Shown here: piece by piece, positions 1 through 9,424 of the stretch
Layout of the letters: the number at the start of each line of letters is the position of its first letter
Numbering within the stretch: the stretch's first letter is position 1
DNA from: Crocinitomicaceae bacterium
GTDB lineage: Bacteria > Bacteroidota > Bacteroidia > Flavobacteriales_D > Crocinitomicaceae
Direction of reading: 5' to 3'
DNA: 64,000 nucleotides
Assembly (NCBI GenBank): GCA_030830895.1
Contig: JAURMC010000014.1
Span: forward strand, 248,001-312,000
Made by a program: the position numbers and the translations under genes
The notes under the pieces: model-generated
Databases searched by the model: none
Told to the model about the DNA's origin: nothing
What the model saw: the letters and a program-made list of their open reading frames with translations, nothing else

Positions 1-1608
1 TTGTGTTTTGAGCGGCATGCAACGAGTAAAATCAATCTACTTAATGACCTATTTAGTTTAAACACCATGGGATTTCGAGGCGAAGCTTTGGCATCGATTG
101 CAGCGGTTGCGCATGTTTCCTTAAAAACTAAAAAAGCTGAAGATAATACAGGCACTCATATTAGAATTGAGGGAGGCACTATTATTCAAAACGAGGAGGT
201 TGTTTGCTCAAAAGGTACATTAATAGAAGTGAAAAATCTATTTTTCAATGTACCGGCCCGTCGTAACTTTTTGAAATCAGATAGCATTGAATTTAATCAC
301 ATTGAGGATGCATTTCTCTACATAGCTATCGCTCATCCCGAAGTAAATTTCACTTTACATCATAACAATCAGGCCATTTACAATTTGAGTTCAACGAATC
401 TAAAGCGTCGTGTCACCGATGTGTTAGGAAAGAATTCCGGAGATCGAGTATTTCCAATTGATTCAGAGACCGATATTGTAAAGATTACCGGCTTTATCGG
501 TAAACCTGAGACTGCGAAAAAAACACGAGGTAACCAATTCTTTTTTGTGAATAAGCGCTTTTTTAAAAGTTCGTATTTTAATCATGCTGTTTTGAAAGCA
601 TTTGAAGGATTGATACCAGAGAAAACACATCCTACTTATTTCATTTTCTTAGAGGTAGACCCTGCGAAAATTGATGTTAATATTCATCCAACAAAGACAG
701 AAATTAAATTTGAAGAGGATAGGTTCATATATTCAATATTGCTGAGTACGGTACGTCAATCTCTAGGAAAGTATAACCTAATGCCTAGTCTTGATTTTGA
801 ACTTGAAACCGCATTTGATTTACCCGCAGGCTTTAGAAAGCAGCCAATAATTGAGCCCACAATCCAAGTAGATCCAAGTTTTAATCCATTTAAAGCACAA
901 AACCAAGGTGGTAAATCAAATGGATTTTCAAATGGTATTCGTGAGCAAGGATTTGGAAAATCTAAATCCCATGAAGAAGATTGGAAATCTTTTTATTCAA
1001 TCCAGGAAAATCTAGAGAATCCACAGCAAGAGTTCATAGGAATTGATGCGGGAATCACCAGCGCAGATGTATTGCTCATAGATCGATATATTCTAACACC
1101 AATAAAAACTGGTATTATGGTGATTGATTCAAGACGCGCTATCGAACGGATCTTGTATGATGAGTGCATTGATGCATTTGTTAAGCACCCTTTGAATCAA
1201 CAAATGCTTTTATTTCCAATTGAAAAAGTATTAGAAAAACAAGAACAACGAATTATCTCGATTCATTTAAAGACTTTTGAACAGCTTGGATTCAACCTTG
1301 AACTTGAAGATACTATGCTTCGCATTTTAGGTGCTCCTGAAATATTAGACGAAAACGGGGTCATCCAATGTGTCGATGAATTAATAGAACGAATAAACTA
1401 CAGTGACCAAAATAAAGAAGATATAGCTCATGCGTTAGTTGTAAAAATTGCAACTAATGCGGCAAGGTATCATCGCATTGGCAATAAGCAAGAAGCGGAA
1501 TTACAAATACAACGGTTATTTAGCTGTAAATCACACGCCATAAGTCCATCAAATGAACCAATTTTACAAATTCTCACATTAGAACAGTTAAACCAGTTGA
1601 TAAAATAA
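1..1608 (+). CDS. mutL: DNA mismatch repair protein MutL (5' end missing)
   Basis: MutL couples MutS mismatch recognition to strand removal. The window opens inside the GHKL ATPase domain, so the true start lies upstream. Visible are the GFRGEALASI ATP-lid motif (residues 24-33 of the visible part), the FFNVPARRNFLK transducer motif (81-92) and DVNIHPTK (225-232). A low-complexity linker (about 285-345) leads to a C-terminal dimerisation domain. Where endonuclease-type MutLs have DQHA(X)2E(X)4E, this protein reads DSRRAIERILYD (376-387), and the usual late ACHxA and CPHGRP zinc motifs are not conserved (ATNAA, SPSNEP). The stop is followed 4 bp later by the first rhomboid gene, so the genes probably share a transcript. 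Family assignment is sure; loss of nicking activity is inference. Confidence 0.97.
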   Translation: MCFERHATSKINLLNDLFSLNTMGFRGEALASIAAVAHVSLKTKKAEDNTGTHIRIEGGTIIQNEEVVCSKGTLIEVKNLFFNVPARRNFLKSDSIEFNHIEDAFLYIAIAHPEVNFTLHHNNQAIYNLSSTNLKRRVTDVLGKNSGDRVFPIDSETDIVKITGFIGKPETAKKTRGNQFFFVNKRFFKSSYFNHAVLKAFEGLIPEKTHPTYFIFLEVDPAKIDVNIHPTKTEIKFEEDRFIYSILLSTVRQSLGKYNLMPSLDFELETAFDLPAGFRKQPIIEPTIQVDPSFNPFKAQNQGGKSNGFSNGIREQGFGKSKSHEEDWKSFYSIQENLENPQQEFIGIDAGITSADVLLIDRYILTPIKTGIMVIDSRRAIERILYDECIDAFVKHPLNQQMLLFPIEKVLEKQEQRIISIHLKTFEQLGFNLELEDTMLRILGAPEILDENGVIQCVDELIERINYSDQNKEDIAHALVVKIATNAARYHRIGNKQEAELQIQRLFSCKSHAISPSNEPILQILTLEQLNQLIK

Positions 1609-1612
1609 TTAC

Positions 1613-2380
1613 ATGTTAAACAACATTCCACAGGTTACAAAGAATTTATTACTCTTAAACATATTTGCTTTCATTCTTACTTTCATTCTTGGTGGAAAGG
1701 GGGTGGATTTGAATCAATATTTAAGTACTCATTCCATTGGATCTCCATTATTTAAACCTTACCAAGTGATTACCCACATGTTTGCCCATGCAGGATTTAT
1801 TCATTTGTTAATGAATATGTGGTTGTTTGTAATGCTTGGGGGTTACTTAGAGCGCTTGTGGGGTCCAAAGCGGTTCTTTTTATTCTTTTTAATCTGCGGA
1901 TTCGGTGCATTTTTACTTCAAAATGCCATGAGTGCGTATCAACTTTTTGATTTAAAATCAGAGATTTCTGCTTCTGGAATTGATTTACATACAATCAATT
2001 ATTACATCTCCAAAGCATCAACCATTCAGGAATGTTTTTCAAAAATCAATCGAATGGGAGAGTTTTCCGAAGCTCAAGCTAAACTTGTTTTTGACTATGT
2101 AATGGTTTCTCATTCTTCCATGCTCGGTGCTTCAGGAGCGGTTTTTGGAGTATTAGCCGCATTTGCGATTTTATTTCCAAATCAAGAATTTATGCTGTAT
2201 TTTGCCATTCCTGTCAAGGCGAAATTTTTAGTTGGCGCTTATTTTATATATGAAGTTTATCAAGCTTTTCAAAACAATCCCAATGACCAAGTGGCACATT
2301 TAGCACACGTAGGAGGGGCAATTGCAGGTGCAATCCTCGTACTATACTGGAGAAAAACTGACCGCGCTAATTTTTATTAA
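1613..2380 (+). CDS. Rhomboid-family intramembrane serine protease
   Basis: A 255-residue polytopic membrane protein. The rhomboid catalytic pair is visible: Ser174 in LGASGAVFG and His232 in AHVGGAIAG. The family HxxxN element reads HLLMNMWLF (64-72) and is preceded by the TMH2-side HMFAHAGFIH. A soluble insertion of about 60 residues (about 108-165) lies before the catalytic Ser helix and is longer than in E. coli GlpG. The family cleaves transmembrane helices within the membrane; the substrate here is unknown. The gene follows mutL by 4 bp and abuts a second rhomboid gene. Confidence 0.93.
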   Translation: MLNNIPQVTKNLLLLNIFAFILTFILGGKGVDLNQYLSTHSIGSPLFKPYQVITHMFAHAGFIHLLMNMWLFVMLGGYLERLWGPKRFFLFFLICGFGAFLLQNAMSAYQLFDLKSEISASGIDLHTINYYISKASTIQECFSKINRMGEFSEAQAKLVFDYVMVSHSSMLGASGAVFGVLAAFAILFPNQEFMLYFAIPVKAKFLVGAYFIYEVYQAFQNNPNDQVAHLAHVGGAIAGAILVLYWRKTDRANFY

Positions 2381-2386
2381 TTGAAA

Positions 2387-3241
2387 ATGGAACAACGAAC
2401 TATTGTTGATGAGATAAGATTTCAATTGAAAAACGGTAAAATGACCGTGCGTTTAATCATTTTAAATGTTTTCCTTTTCGCTTTTATACGCCTTGTTGGA
2501 TTTATTGAAGGATTATTTTTCAATACAATGTGGGGTCTACGTTTGGTTAATTTTCCTACTAGCCTCTATCAATTTTTGACTAATCCTTGGACCCTAATTT
2601 CAAGTATTTTTGCCCATGTATCACTAGGGCATCTTTTTTTTAATATGCTTTTTTTATTCTTTGCCGGATCAATGTATGAACAAATATTCGGTTCTAAAAA
2701 GTTACTTATTACTTACTTTGCGGGAGGAATAATAGGCAATTTATTTGAATTGTTCGCGTGCATGATATTACCTGATTTTTTTCCTCCACATTTCGTTTTA
2801 GGAGCTAGCGGGGCAATTATGGCTATTTTTACGGCCATCGCTGTGTATCGGCCGCAGACTCCCATTTATTTGTTTGGGATTATTGGAATTCCAATTTATG
2901 TACTTGCTTTGTTTTTCTTGGCGAAAGATTTAATTGGCATTGGTGCTTCTGATGAAATTGCTCATTTTGCTCATTTAGGAGGAGCATTCTTTGGGTTTTT
3001 ATCTGTTCAAAAAATCCATAGCAATTCAAATATATTAAATCAATTGAATGGTCTATTTAAAAAAAATCAGAACGGAAATTTCGTTAAGAAAAGACGATTT
3101 AAATCGGATGAAGTATACAATGCTGAGAAAAGAGCAAAACAAGAACGAGTAGATGCAATTCTAGATAAAATTTCGAAATCAGGATATGAATCCCTCAATC
3201 GTGAAGAAAAAGATTTTTTATTCAATCAAGGTAACTCATGA
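2387..3241 (+). CDS. Rhomboid-family protease with soluble C-terminal tail
   Basis: A second, divergent rhomboid of 284 residues. Its catalytic residues are Ser141 in LGASGAIMA and His196 in AHLGGAFFG; HVSLGHLFFNM (77-87) supplies the HxxxN segment. After the last membrane helix a basic, charged cytosolic tail of about 80 residues ends in a short segment (EAK-like, about 250-284) that Bacteroidetes rhomboids often carry. I chose ATG 2387 over the in-frame TTG at 2381, because the TTG directly follows the previous stop. The stop overlaps the next ATG (ATGA), suggesting translational coupling. Confidence 0.92.
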   Translation: MEQRTIVDEIRFQLKNGKMTVRLIILNVFLFAFIRLVGFIEGLFFNTMWGLRLVNFPTSLYQFLTNPWTLISSIFAHVSLGHLFFNMLFLFFAGSMYEQIFGSKKLLITYFAGGIIGNLFELFACMILPDFFPPHFVLGASGAIMAIFTAIAVYRPQTPIYLFGIIGIPIYVLALFFLAKDLIGIGASDEIAHFAHLGGAFFGFLSVQKIHSNSNILNQLNGLFKKNQNGNFVKKRRFKSDEVYNAEKRAKQERVDAILDKISKSGYESLNREEKDFLFNQGNS

Positions 3242-4314
3242 AGTGGATTGACCGAATTCTTGCCATTGCCCTTTGGGTAAGTTCTGCGATGTTACTGATT
3301 TCTTATGCAAGCCCGTTTTTCCATCCAGACAGTATTCAATGGTTGCCTTATTTCGGGTTGCTTTATCCAATTTGGGTTTTCGCATGTGTTTTTATAACAG
3401 GTCTGGCTTTTTTACGAAAAATCCCATTCAAATTTATCGGTGTTTTTATCATTTCCATTGGGTTTTCATTCCATATACGATTAATCGCGTTCAACTTCAC
3501 AGAAAACCTTACTTCAAAAGACTCTATTCGATTATTGACCTATAATGTTCGCCTTTTTGGCTTATATGACGATAGTACTTTTGAAAGTAGAAATCAAATT
3601 TTCAATTTAATCCGAAAGGAGGGACCAGATGTGGCTTGTTTTCAGGAGTATTACCGACAAGACAAACCTACCTCATTTGAAACGTATGATTCCATACGAA
3701 CCATTATGCGTTCGATAGATTATCACGAAAGAAGTGCACATAATGAAAGAGGAAAACGAAATTTTGGTATTGCAATTTTTTCTAAATACCCAATGATCGC
3801 TCGAGGAGATGTAATGTTTGAAAGTCAAAGTACCCTTGATTTTAATTATTGTATTTTCGCTGATATTATTTTTAAGAAAGATACATTTCGGATATATAAT
3901 GTGCACCTTCAGTCTATTAGACTCAATGAACCGGGAAAATCGCAAGAGCAAGGAAGATTAGCGCTATTAAAAACAGGGATAAAAAAAATGAATTCCGCGT
4001 ATGTGAAACGTGCAGATCAAGCAAGAAAAGTCATTGAACACATGGAATCCTCACCCTACCCAATTGTTGTGTGTGGAGATTTTAATGATACCCCAATGTC
4101 TTATACATACCACCAGTTTTATAAAAAAATGACGGATGGTTTCAGGGAAGCAAGTTTTGGGCTTGGTGCTACCTACATTGGACGAATTCCGGCAGGAAGA
4201 ATCGATTATGTTTTCCATACGGATGAGTTATTCTGTTCAAATTTCAATGTACACGACGTCAGTTTTTCGGATCATCGACCAATATCTTGTAATATTAACT
4301 TTGCTAGGCCATAA
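3238..4314 (+). CDS. Membrane-anchored endonuclease/exonuclease/phosphatase-family protein
   Basis: A 358-residue protein. Three hydrophobic segments at the N-terminus (about 1-85) anchor a C-terminal EEP (DNase I-like) domain. EEP motifs in order: LLTYNVRLFG (metal-binding Asn), CFQEYY (metal Glu), VHLQSIRL (catalytic His), VVCGDFNDTP, RIDYVF and the terminal FSDHRPI. EEP enzymes cleave phosphodiester or phosphomonoester bonds in nucleic acids, phospholipids or inositides, and nothing here fixes the substrate. The start overlaps the rhomboid stop by 4 bp and the next gene starts at the base after its stop. Membrane topology is inferred from hydrophobicity. Confidence 0.9.
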   Translation: MKWIDRILAIALWVSSAMLLISYASPFFHPDSIQWLPYFGLLYPIWVFACVFITGLAFLRKIPFKFIGVFIISIGFSFHIRLIAFNFTENLTSKDSIRLLTYNVRLFGLYDDSTFESRNQIFNLIRKEGPDVACFQEYYRQDKPTSFETYDSIRTIMRSIDYHERSAHNERGKRNFGIAIFSKYPMIARGDVMFESQSTLDFNYCIFADIIFKKDTFRIYNVHLQSIRLNEPGKSQEQGRLALLKTGIKKMNSAYVKRADQARKVIEHMESSPYPIVVCGDFNDTPMSYTYHQFYKKMTDGFREASFGLGATYIGRIPAGRIDYVFHTDELFCSNFNVHDVSFSDHRPISCNINFARP

Positions 4315-4872
4315 ATGAAGCGTATTCTTATCATTGATTGTGGAAGCAACAAGGTTCCACAGTTAGAAGAAATTATTTTTGAGTTTGCGGATTACGAAAC
4401 ACATTCATTTTTTGATGTCACTGAGGATACTATAGATTTATTTGCTGGTGTAATTATTTCAGGGGCACCTATTTTAATCACAGAGGAAGACATGGTGCCT
4501 TATATTACTCATATATCTTGGATTAAGACTACAGATAAACCGGTGCTAGGTATTTGTTTTGGACATCAACTGATTGGTTTAAGTTACAAAGCCTTTGGCT
4601 CGCGAATGCGAGATTGTCGATCCATGAACGAAATTGAACAATTCGTGGATTGTCCGATCCTATATAGGTTACCAGAAGTTTTTGAAATGCAAGAAGACCA
4701 TTGTGAAAGTATATCAATACCTCAAGAATTTGAATTAGTTGCGAATTCAGATGAGTGTATTAACGAGGTTATGCAGCATGTTACACGAATGGTATTCGGT
4801 GTTCAGTTCCACCCTGAAAGTTCAGGAAACTATGGTCATATTATATTGGAGAATTTCGTTGAATTATGTTAA
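4315..4872 (+). CDS. Class I glutamine amidotransferase domain protein (GuaA-N-like)
   Basis: A 185-residue stand-alone class I GATase domain. The nucleophile elbow GICFGHQLIG supplies Cys, and FGVQFHPES supplies the His and Glu of the triad. It resembles the N-terminal domain of GMP synthetase and archaeal-type stand-alone GuaA subunits, but no ATP-pyrophosphatase subunit is nearby. It starts at the base after the previous stop, so it is translated from the same message. It may deliver ammonia from glutamine to an unknown partner, or act as a gamma-glutamyl hydrolase. Exact role unknown. Confidence 0.88.
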   Translation: MKRILIIDCGSNKVPQLEEIIFEFADYETHSFFDVTEDTIDLFAGVIISGAPILITEEDMVPYITHISWIKTTDKPVLGICFGHQLIGLSYKAFGSRMRDCRSMNEIEQFVDCPILYRLPEVFEMQEDHCESISIPQEFELVANSDECINEVMQHVTRMVFGVQFHPESSGNYGHIILENFVELC

Positions 4873-5004
4873 TTCTCTAAATATTTATAGTCCTTTTAAG
4901 AATAGTTTCAAGGCTTTTATTCATACAGCGTTAACATTCCAATGTAAAGAATCTCATTACACCCCCTCGATTAATTTTTAAATCACAACAACACCTCAAT
5001 TCAT

Positions 5005-5031
5005 AAAAAAAGGCGGTATAAACCGCCTTTT
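5005..5031 (-). terminator. Intrinsic terminator of the T9SS propeller gene
   Basis: A 10-bp stem (5008-5017 with 5022-5031), loop ATAA, contains the GGCGG/CCGCC core and is flanked by A on the left and T on the right. On the minus strand it is followed by a T-run, so it terminates the gene ending at 5050. The flanking symmetry could also stop plus-strand transcription from the mutL cluster. Confidence 0.85.
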
Positions 5032-5049
5032 AAAAGTAAAATTTGCTAG

Positions 5050-7989
5050 TTATAATTTTATAAACTTAACAGATTGGTTTTGTTTTCCAGAAATCAATTT
5101 AATGATATAGGTTCCTTTGGGTAAATCCTCTGAATCGATAGATACTTCATTTTCACCAGAAGCCATGTTTACTTTTTTAATCTGTTTCACTAATCGCCCC
5201 GTAATGGAGTATACTGAAATCTCCACCGATCCACTTTTGTTCAATTCAAAAGATAATGTAGTATTCGCATTGGATGGATTTGGATAGGTGATCAACTTTG
5301 CCTCTAATGAGGTATTGTTGATGTTTCCATTATTTCCTAATCCTAAGTAAGCCTCAGTCTTCCAAATGCCTCGTCCAAAGGTACCAATATAAATTTCTCC
5401 AGGTCGGTTATTTCCTTCTTCAAAGGTTCTCCAACTTTGACGAACTTCAAATACCGGTGTGCCTTCAAATCCTGAGGAGGCGTTTTCCCATGACGCACCT
5501 CCGTTCTCGGTAACAAAGACGCCTTCAGAAGTGCCTACTACAATAATATTTGCATCATCACGATCAATGATTCCATCAAAGCAACCCGGTTGGGAACCTG
5601 GGATAATGCTACCAAGAGCAGTAAAGGTAGGCGTAGCAGCAGTTGCGTTCAAAGATCTTCTATTTGTTCCATTAAATCCTGCAAACAAAACAATGTCATT
5701 TTTGTCAGATGGATTAACAGCTATTCCTTCATAATTAGAAGTTGAAATTTTTGTTGCTGTAGTAAAGGAAGGAGTAGTTGCTTGCGCCCCCGTTCCGACG
5801 AAAGCTACCTTAGACATGAAATTAGGATCGCTCGTGTAGACGCTACCAAGCCCATTAATTCTCCAAACCCCGTTACCTGCAACCACATAGCAATGCTCTA
5901 AATCACTTGAAAACTCAACATCAACAGAACTATTCGAACCAATACCTCTAGCAACACATACCCATTGCGCATTGGTTACCGCTAAACGAAGAGCATTTCG
6001 CGTTCCCCACAATTCTCCACCGTTAGCATTTACATAGACTAAAAACCAAGATTGGAATGGATCTGCTACTTTCAATGTATCCCATGCTACGTTAAATATT
6101 ACCGTATCGGATCCCATATTTACCAATTCACCAGTAGCTGCATTTTGACCAAAATTAATTCCATTCACAGTTAATGCCGGATTATACAACAATGTATCGT
6201 CGAAATGTAAATCAGTGGCAGTAAAATAATTAATTGAATCGCCAGAAGATAGACTAGGGATTCGTATCAAATCACCTGCATTGTAATTCTTTGTAGCAAT
6301 ATAATTTACCGAATCTTCTGAATTTGGATCAAAATACTCTGCCAAGAATACTTCTGTATGAAACGGATGGTTAGGGCTACCATCTGTTCCTGGTGGATCA
6401 TATGTACCTGGTAAAAGGGGTTCAAAAGAAGTCCACGTGACTCCCTTATCACCAGATCTGGATATAGTATTATAATAAATAGTGGAGAACATTACCGCAG
6501 GATTAAAGAATGAAATTTCACACTCGAATCCATCTCCTCCTCCAACTTCTCTGAATTCTTTGTATGTAGACAACGTATGATTGTTGTACAAGGTCCCGTT
6601 GTCTTGAGTTCCGCCCATTACCGCACCATCTCGATCGAATGCGATTCCATAAAACTGCGTGACATTGTATCCTCTATTTGCAACAAACCATGTGTTCCCG
6701 TAATCAGTTGTAATGCTTACTCCGCCATCATTTCCTGCATAAAAACGGTTGTTGCTATCCCATTTCATTTCATGGTTATCTGCATGAACGTATATGGACG
6801 AATTCGGAGCTACAGACCATAAAGATATCTTTTGGAAGCCCCCTGATGGCGGATTATTTACTGTTTGCTTCCATCGCCATATATCTATTCCACCAATTAA
6901 AATTTGTTCTGGGTCATTAGGTACTACGCTCACAATAGAGTTATATCCCCCTTGATCACGATAAATATCAAATTCACTTGGAGGTCCAGAAGCACCCACG
7001 AATTGAGTCCATGTGGCACCATCATCATGAGAAACGTGCATACTCAGCAAATTCGAATTAGTACGCACTGCATACAATGAATAATGATTAGAGCTATTTT
7101 TTACCGCAGAAACAGCAAACTCAATGCGAGGAGCATTGGCAGGAACTAAATTATTTGCTGCCGTACCGGATTTATTAGAGAAATTCGCGCCTCCGTCTGT
7201 GGAAACGAATGTAGTATTTGCACCAAATGCACAAATTATTACCTGACCGTCTTTTGACATTTCTAAAGCGGTACAAGATCCGGCAGTAACTGGTACAGAG
7301 GTCATTGTTGCATCACCAAGTTTCCATTTTTTCAATCCGCCTGATGAAGCCATAAATACGTAATTGTCAGCATCCGAGCTAACAATTTGTGTACAATTGG
7401 TAGTATTCGGTATATTGTCCCATGTGGCTCCAAAATCGGTTGAATACCAAACCCCATTGCCATTCCACGCCTCTTGATTAGAACCAGTTGCAACATATAA
7501 TACTCCGTCTGGTGTTTGAGTCATAGATGAGATGTAAGGATTTGCTCCGGCATTAAAATATTCATCGACACGATTCCAGACATTTCCTTTATTCAAGGAA
7601 ACAAATAATCCCCCTGAGACACCGCCAGCCCAAACACGGTTAACATTGGTTCGATCCACTTGTATGGCACGCGTTCGTCCACCAATGTTATCTGGCCCTT
7701 CTTCGGTAAACATAATATTCTTTGAACGATCCATTAAAGCTACGCGTTTGCGAATTTCTTGTAATTTGTCTTCCGAAATTTGTTCCCCGGTTTGAACATC
7801 AATATAACGTGCTTTCAACCACTCCAATGCTTCATCAGCGCCTTTGGTTGCTTTGTTATTTGAAGCAAATAACTCTGAAGTATTTTCTTCATATACTCCT
7901 AGGGTTGACTTACGCAATTCGTTGATACCTAAACCAACTATTAAAACTGCAACAAACAGAGAACCAATGAGATATATTTTTTTATTCAT
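5050..7989 (-). CDS. T9SS-exported beta-propeller (sortilin/BNR-type) surface protein
   Basis: A 979-residue protein. An N-terminal hydrophobic segment (about 5-25) is followed by a charged linker and a long run of Asp-box/BNR-like repeats, such as VSLNKGNVW, YSTDFGATW, STDGGANF, TTDYGNTWF and TENGGASW. These are typical of sortilin/Vps10-like propellers that bacterial annotations call glycosyl hydrolase-like. The last 80 residues form a T9SS type A sorting domain: YPNPS, SVYSITGRLVKQI, LPKGTYIIKL and a basic C-terminal VKFIKL. The protein is therefore expected in the periplasm and then outside the cell or on its surface. Enzyme activity is unproven; adhesion or carbohydrate binding is equally possible. 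It is monocistronic with its own terminator. Confidence 0.9.
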   Translation of the reverse strand: MNKKIYLIGSLFVAVLIVGLGINELRKSTLGVYEENTSELFASNNKATKGADEALEWLKARYIDVQTGEQISEDKLQEIRKRVALMDRSKNIMFTEEGPDNIGGRTRAIQVDRTNVNRVWAGGVSGGLFVSLNKGNVWNRVDEYFNAGANPYISSMTQTPDGVLYVATGSNQEAWNGNGVWYSTDFGATWDNIPNTTNCTQIVSSDADNYVFMASSGGLKKWKLGDATMTSVPVTAGSCTALEMSKDGQVIICAFGANTTFVSTDGGANFSNKSGTAANNLVPANAPRIEFAVSAVKNSSNHYSLYAVRTNSNLLSMHVSHDDGATWTQFVGASGPPSEFDIYRDQGGYNSIVSVVPNDPEQILIGGIDIWRWKQTVNNPPSGGFQKISLWSVAPNSSIYVHADNHEMKWDSNNRFYAGNDGGVSITTDYGNTWFVANRGYNVTQFYGIAFDRDGAVMGGTQDNGTLYNNHTLSTYKEFREVGGGDGFECEISFFNPAVMFSTIYYNTISRSGDKGVTWTSFEPLLPGTYDPPGTDGSPNHPFHTEVFLAEYFDPNSEDSVNYIATKNYNAGDLIRIPSLSSGDSINYFTATDLHFDDTLLYNPALTVNGINFGQNAATGELVNMGSDTVIFNVAWDTLKVADPFQSWFLVYVNANGGELWGTRNALRLAVTNAQWVCVARGIGSNSSVDVEFSSDLEHCYVVAGNGVWRINGLGSVYTSDPNFMSKVAFVGTGAQATTPSFTTATKISTSNYEGIAVNPSDKNDIVLFAGFNGTNRRSLNATAATPTFTALGSIIPGSQPGCFDGIIDRDDANIIVVGTSEGVFVTENGGASWENASSGFEGTPVFEVRQSWRTFEEGNNRPGEIYIGTFGRGIWKTEAYLGLGNNGNINNTSLEAKLITYPNPSNANTTLSFELNKSGSVEISVYSITGRLVKQIKKVNMASGENEVSIDSEDLPKGTYIIKLISGKQNQSVKFIKL

Positions 7990-8080
7990 GAGAAATAGGT
8001 TTATACTACTAAATTAGTCTGCCAATATAGTGAAAAATCAGTACACAATAAACACAAAATTTAATCTTCTGTTCAAGTTT

Positions 8081-8935
8081 TTATAAAATATGTTTTTCAG
8101 CATGATATGAAGACCTAACTAATGGCCCACTTTCAACGTGTCGAAAACCCATTTTTAGGCCAATTTCACTATAAAAGTCGAATTGCTCCGGAGCAATGAA
8201 CTCCGCCACAGGAAGGTGATTTAGGGAAGGTTGTAAATATTGCCCAAGAGTAACAATATCGACATTCACACGGCGTAAATCCTCCAAGGTTTCAATTACT
8301 TCTTCTTGAGACTCACCAAGCCCTAGCATGATGCCGGATTTTGTTTTCATTCCACCTTTTTTAAGCCGAAAAAGCAATTCTAAAGAACGGTCGTATTTGG
8401 CTTGGATTCTAACTTGTTTGGTTAGTCTACGAACCGTTTCTAAATTATGAGAAACTACTTCAGGTGCCGCCTCAATAATTTTTTGAAGATTTTCCCAATT
8501 CCCCGCAAAATCCGGAATTAGGGTTTCCAAGGTTGTTCCTGGAGATTGATGGCGAATGGCTCGAATGGTTTGCACCCATATATCCGCACCACCATCCTTC
8601 AGGTCGTCGCGATCCACAGAAGTAATCACTGCATGTTTTATCTGCATTGTTTTTACGCTATGAGCGACCTTGCCCGGCTCAAATAAATCTACTTCAGCAG
8701 GTTTTCCAGTCTGAACACCACAAAACCCACAGGAACGTGTGCATACATTACCCAAAATCATGAAGGTAGCCGTTCCTTCACCCCAGCATTCCCCCATATT
8801 TGGACAACTTCCGCTTTCACAGATGGTATGGAGCTTGTGTTCATCAACTAAGCCACGTACCTTTTTGTAATTTTCCCCTGTTGGCAATTTTACTCGTAGC
8901 CAACTTGGTTTTTTCGTGCGTATTTTATCCTCCAT
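8081..8935 (-). CDS. lipA: Lipoyl synthase LipA
   Basis: A radical SAM enzyme that inserts two sulfurs into octanoyl groups on lipoyl domains. Both Fe-S sites are visible. The auxiliary cluster uses Cys39, Cys44 and Cys50 ([13 protein letters not shown]) with the C-terminal RSSYHAE serine. The SAM cluster uses Cys65, Cys69 and Cys72 (CTRSCGFC). Its 284 residues match the family. It lies alone between the T9SS protein and the divergent OsmC gene; lipB is not in the window. Confidence 0.97.
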   Translation of the reverse strand: MEDKIRTKKPSWLRVKLPTGENYKKVRGLVDEHKLHTICESGSCPNMGECWGEGTATFMILGNVCTRSCGFCGVQTGKPAEVDLFEPGKVAHSVKTMQIKHAVITSVDRDDLKDGGADIWVQTIRAIRHQSPGTTLETLIPDFAGNWENLQKIIEAAPEVVSHNLETVRRLTKQVRIQAKYDRSLELLFRLKKGGMKTKSGIMLGLGESQEEVIETLEDLRRVNVDIVTLGQYLQPSLNHLPVAEFIAPEQFDFYSEIGLKMGFRHVESGPLVRSSYHAEKHIL

Positions 8936-9014
8936 GTACCGTGCAAATTTCGCTAAAAAAATTATTATACAAGTACTAAATCGGTTGGTTTAATTATATC
9001 CATAAAACAATCCG

Positions 9015-9022
9015 TACCTTTG
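9015..9022 (+). promoter_or_regulatory. Promoter -7 element (TACCTTTG) of the OsmC gene
   Basis: TACCTTTG matches the Bacteroidetes TAnnTTTG consensus. It ends 6 bases before the ATG at 9029, so transcription should start at or next to the start codon. No convincing -33 TTG is visible at the usual spacing. Confidence 0.65.
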
Positions 9023-9028
9023 AGGCCT

Positions 9029-9424
9029 ATGACATCCATTGTAACCTATCAAGGGTCACTTAGAACAACCTGTGTGCACAAGGCTGGGGAACAAATTTAT
9101 ACGGATGCCCCACAAGACAATCATGGCATGGGTGCTTTTTTTTCACCAACTGATTTAGTTGCTACTGCGCTTGCTTCCTGCTTTTTAACCATTATAGGAA
9201 TTTATTGCGAGGAACGAGAAATACCATTCAAATCCGCAATAATTGAAGTTGAAAAAATCATGGCTTCCAATCCCCGGAGGATTTCAGACATTCGTCTATT
9301 TATAGATTTCGGAGAAAATGATTGGGATGAAAAAACATTAACCAAAATTATCGCCGCTGGAAAGGCATGTCCTGTGGCTATTACCCTAAAAGATCAAGTA
9401 AATATAGAATATCACTTCAAATGA
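9029..9424 (+). CDS. OsmC/Ohr-family protein
   Basis: A 131-residue OsmC-fold protein. The two family cysteines are seen in TALASCFLTI and GKACPVAITL. OsmC/Ohr proteins reduce organic hydroperoxides with this pair, so a peroxide defence role is likely but the substrate is not known. ATG 9029 is preferred over the TTG at 9020, because that TTG is part of the TACCTTTG promoter element. The stop overlaps the next start (ATGA), suggesting coupling to the methyltransferase gene. Confidence 0.9.
   Translation: MTSIVTYQGSLRTTCVHKAGEQIYTDAPQDNHGMGAFFSPTDLVATALASCFLTIIGIYCEEREIPFKSAIIEVEKIMASNPRRISDIRLFIDFGENDWDEKTLTKIIAAGKACPVAITLKDQVNIEYHFK

Noticed and set aside
4739-4981. An 80-codon plus-strand frame running past the GATase stop
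   Set aside because: It lies mostly inside the GATase gene in another frame and its tail has no domain or terminator logic.
4873-5004. A gene in the gap after the GATase gene
   Set aside because: AT-rich with no frame of note; only the terminator at 5005-5031 is supported.
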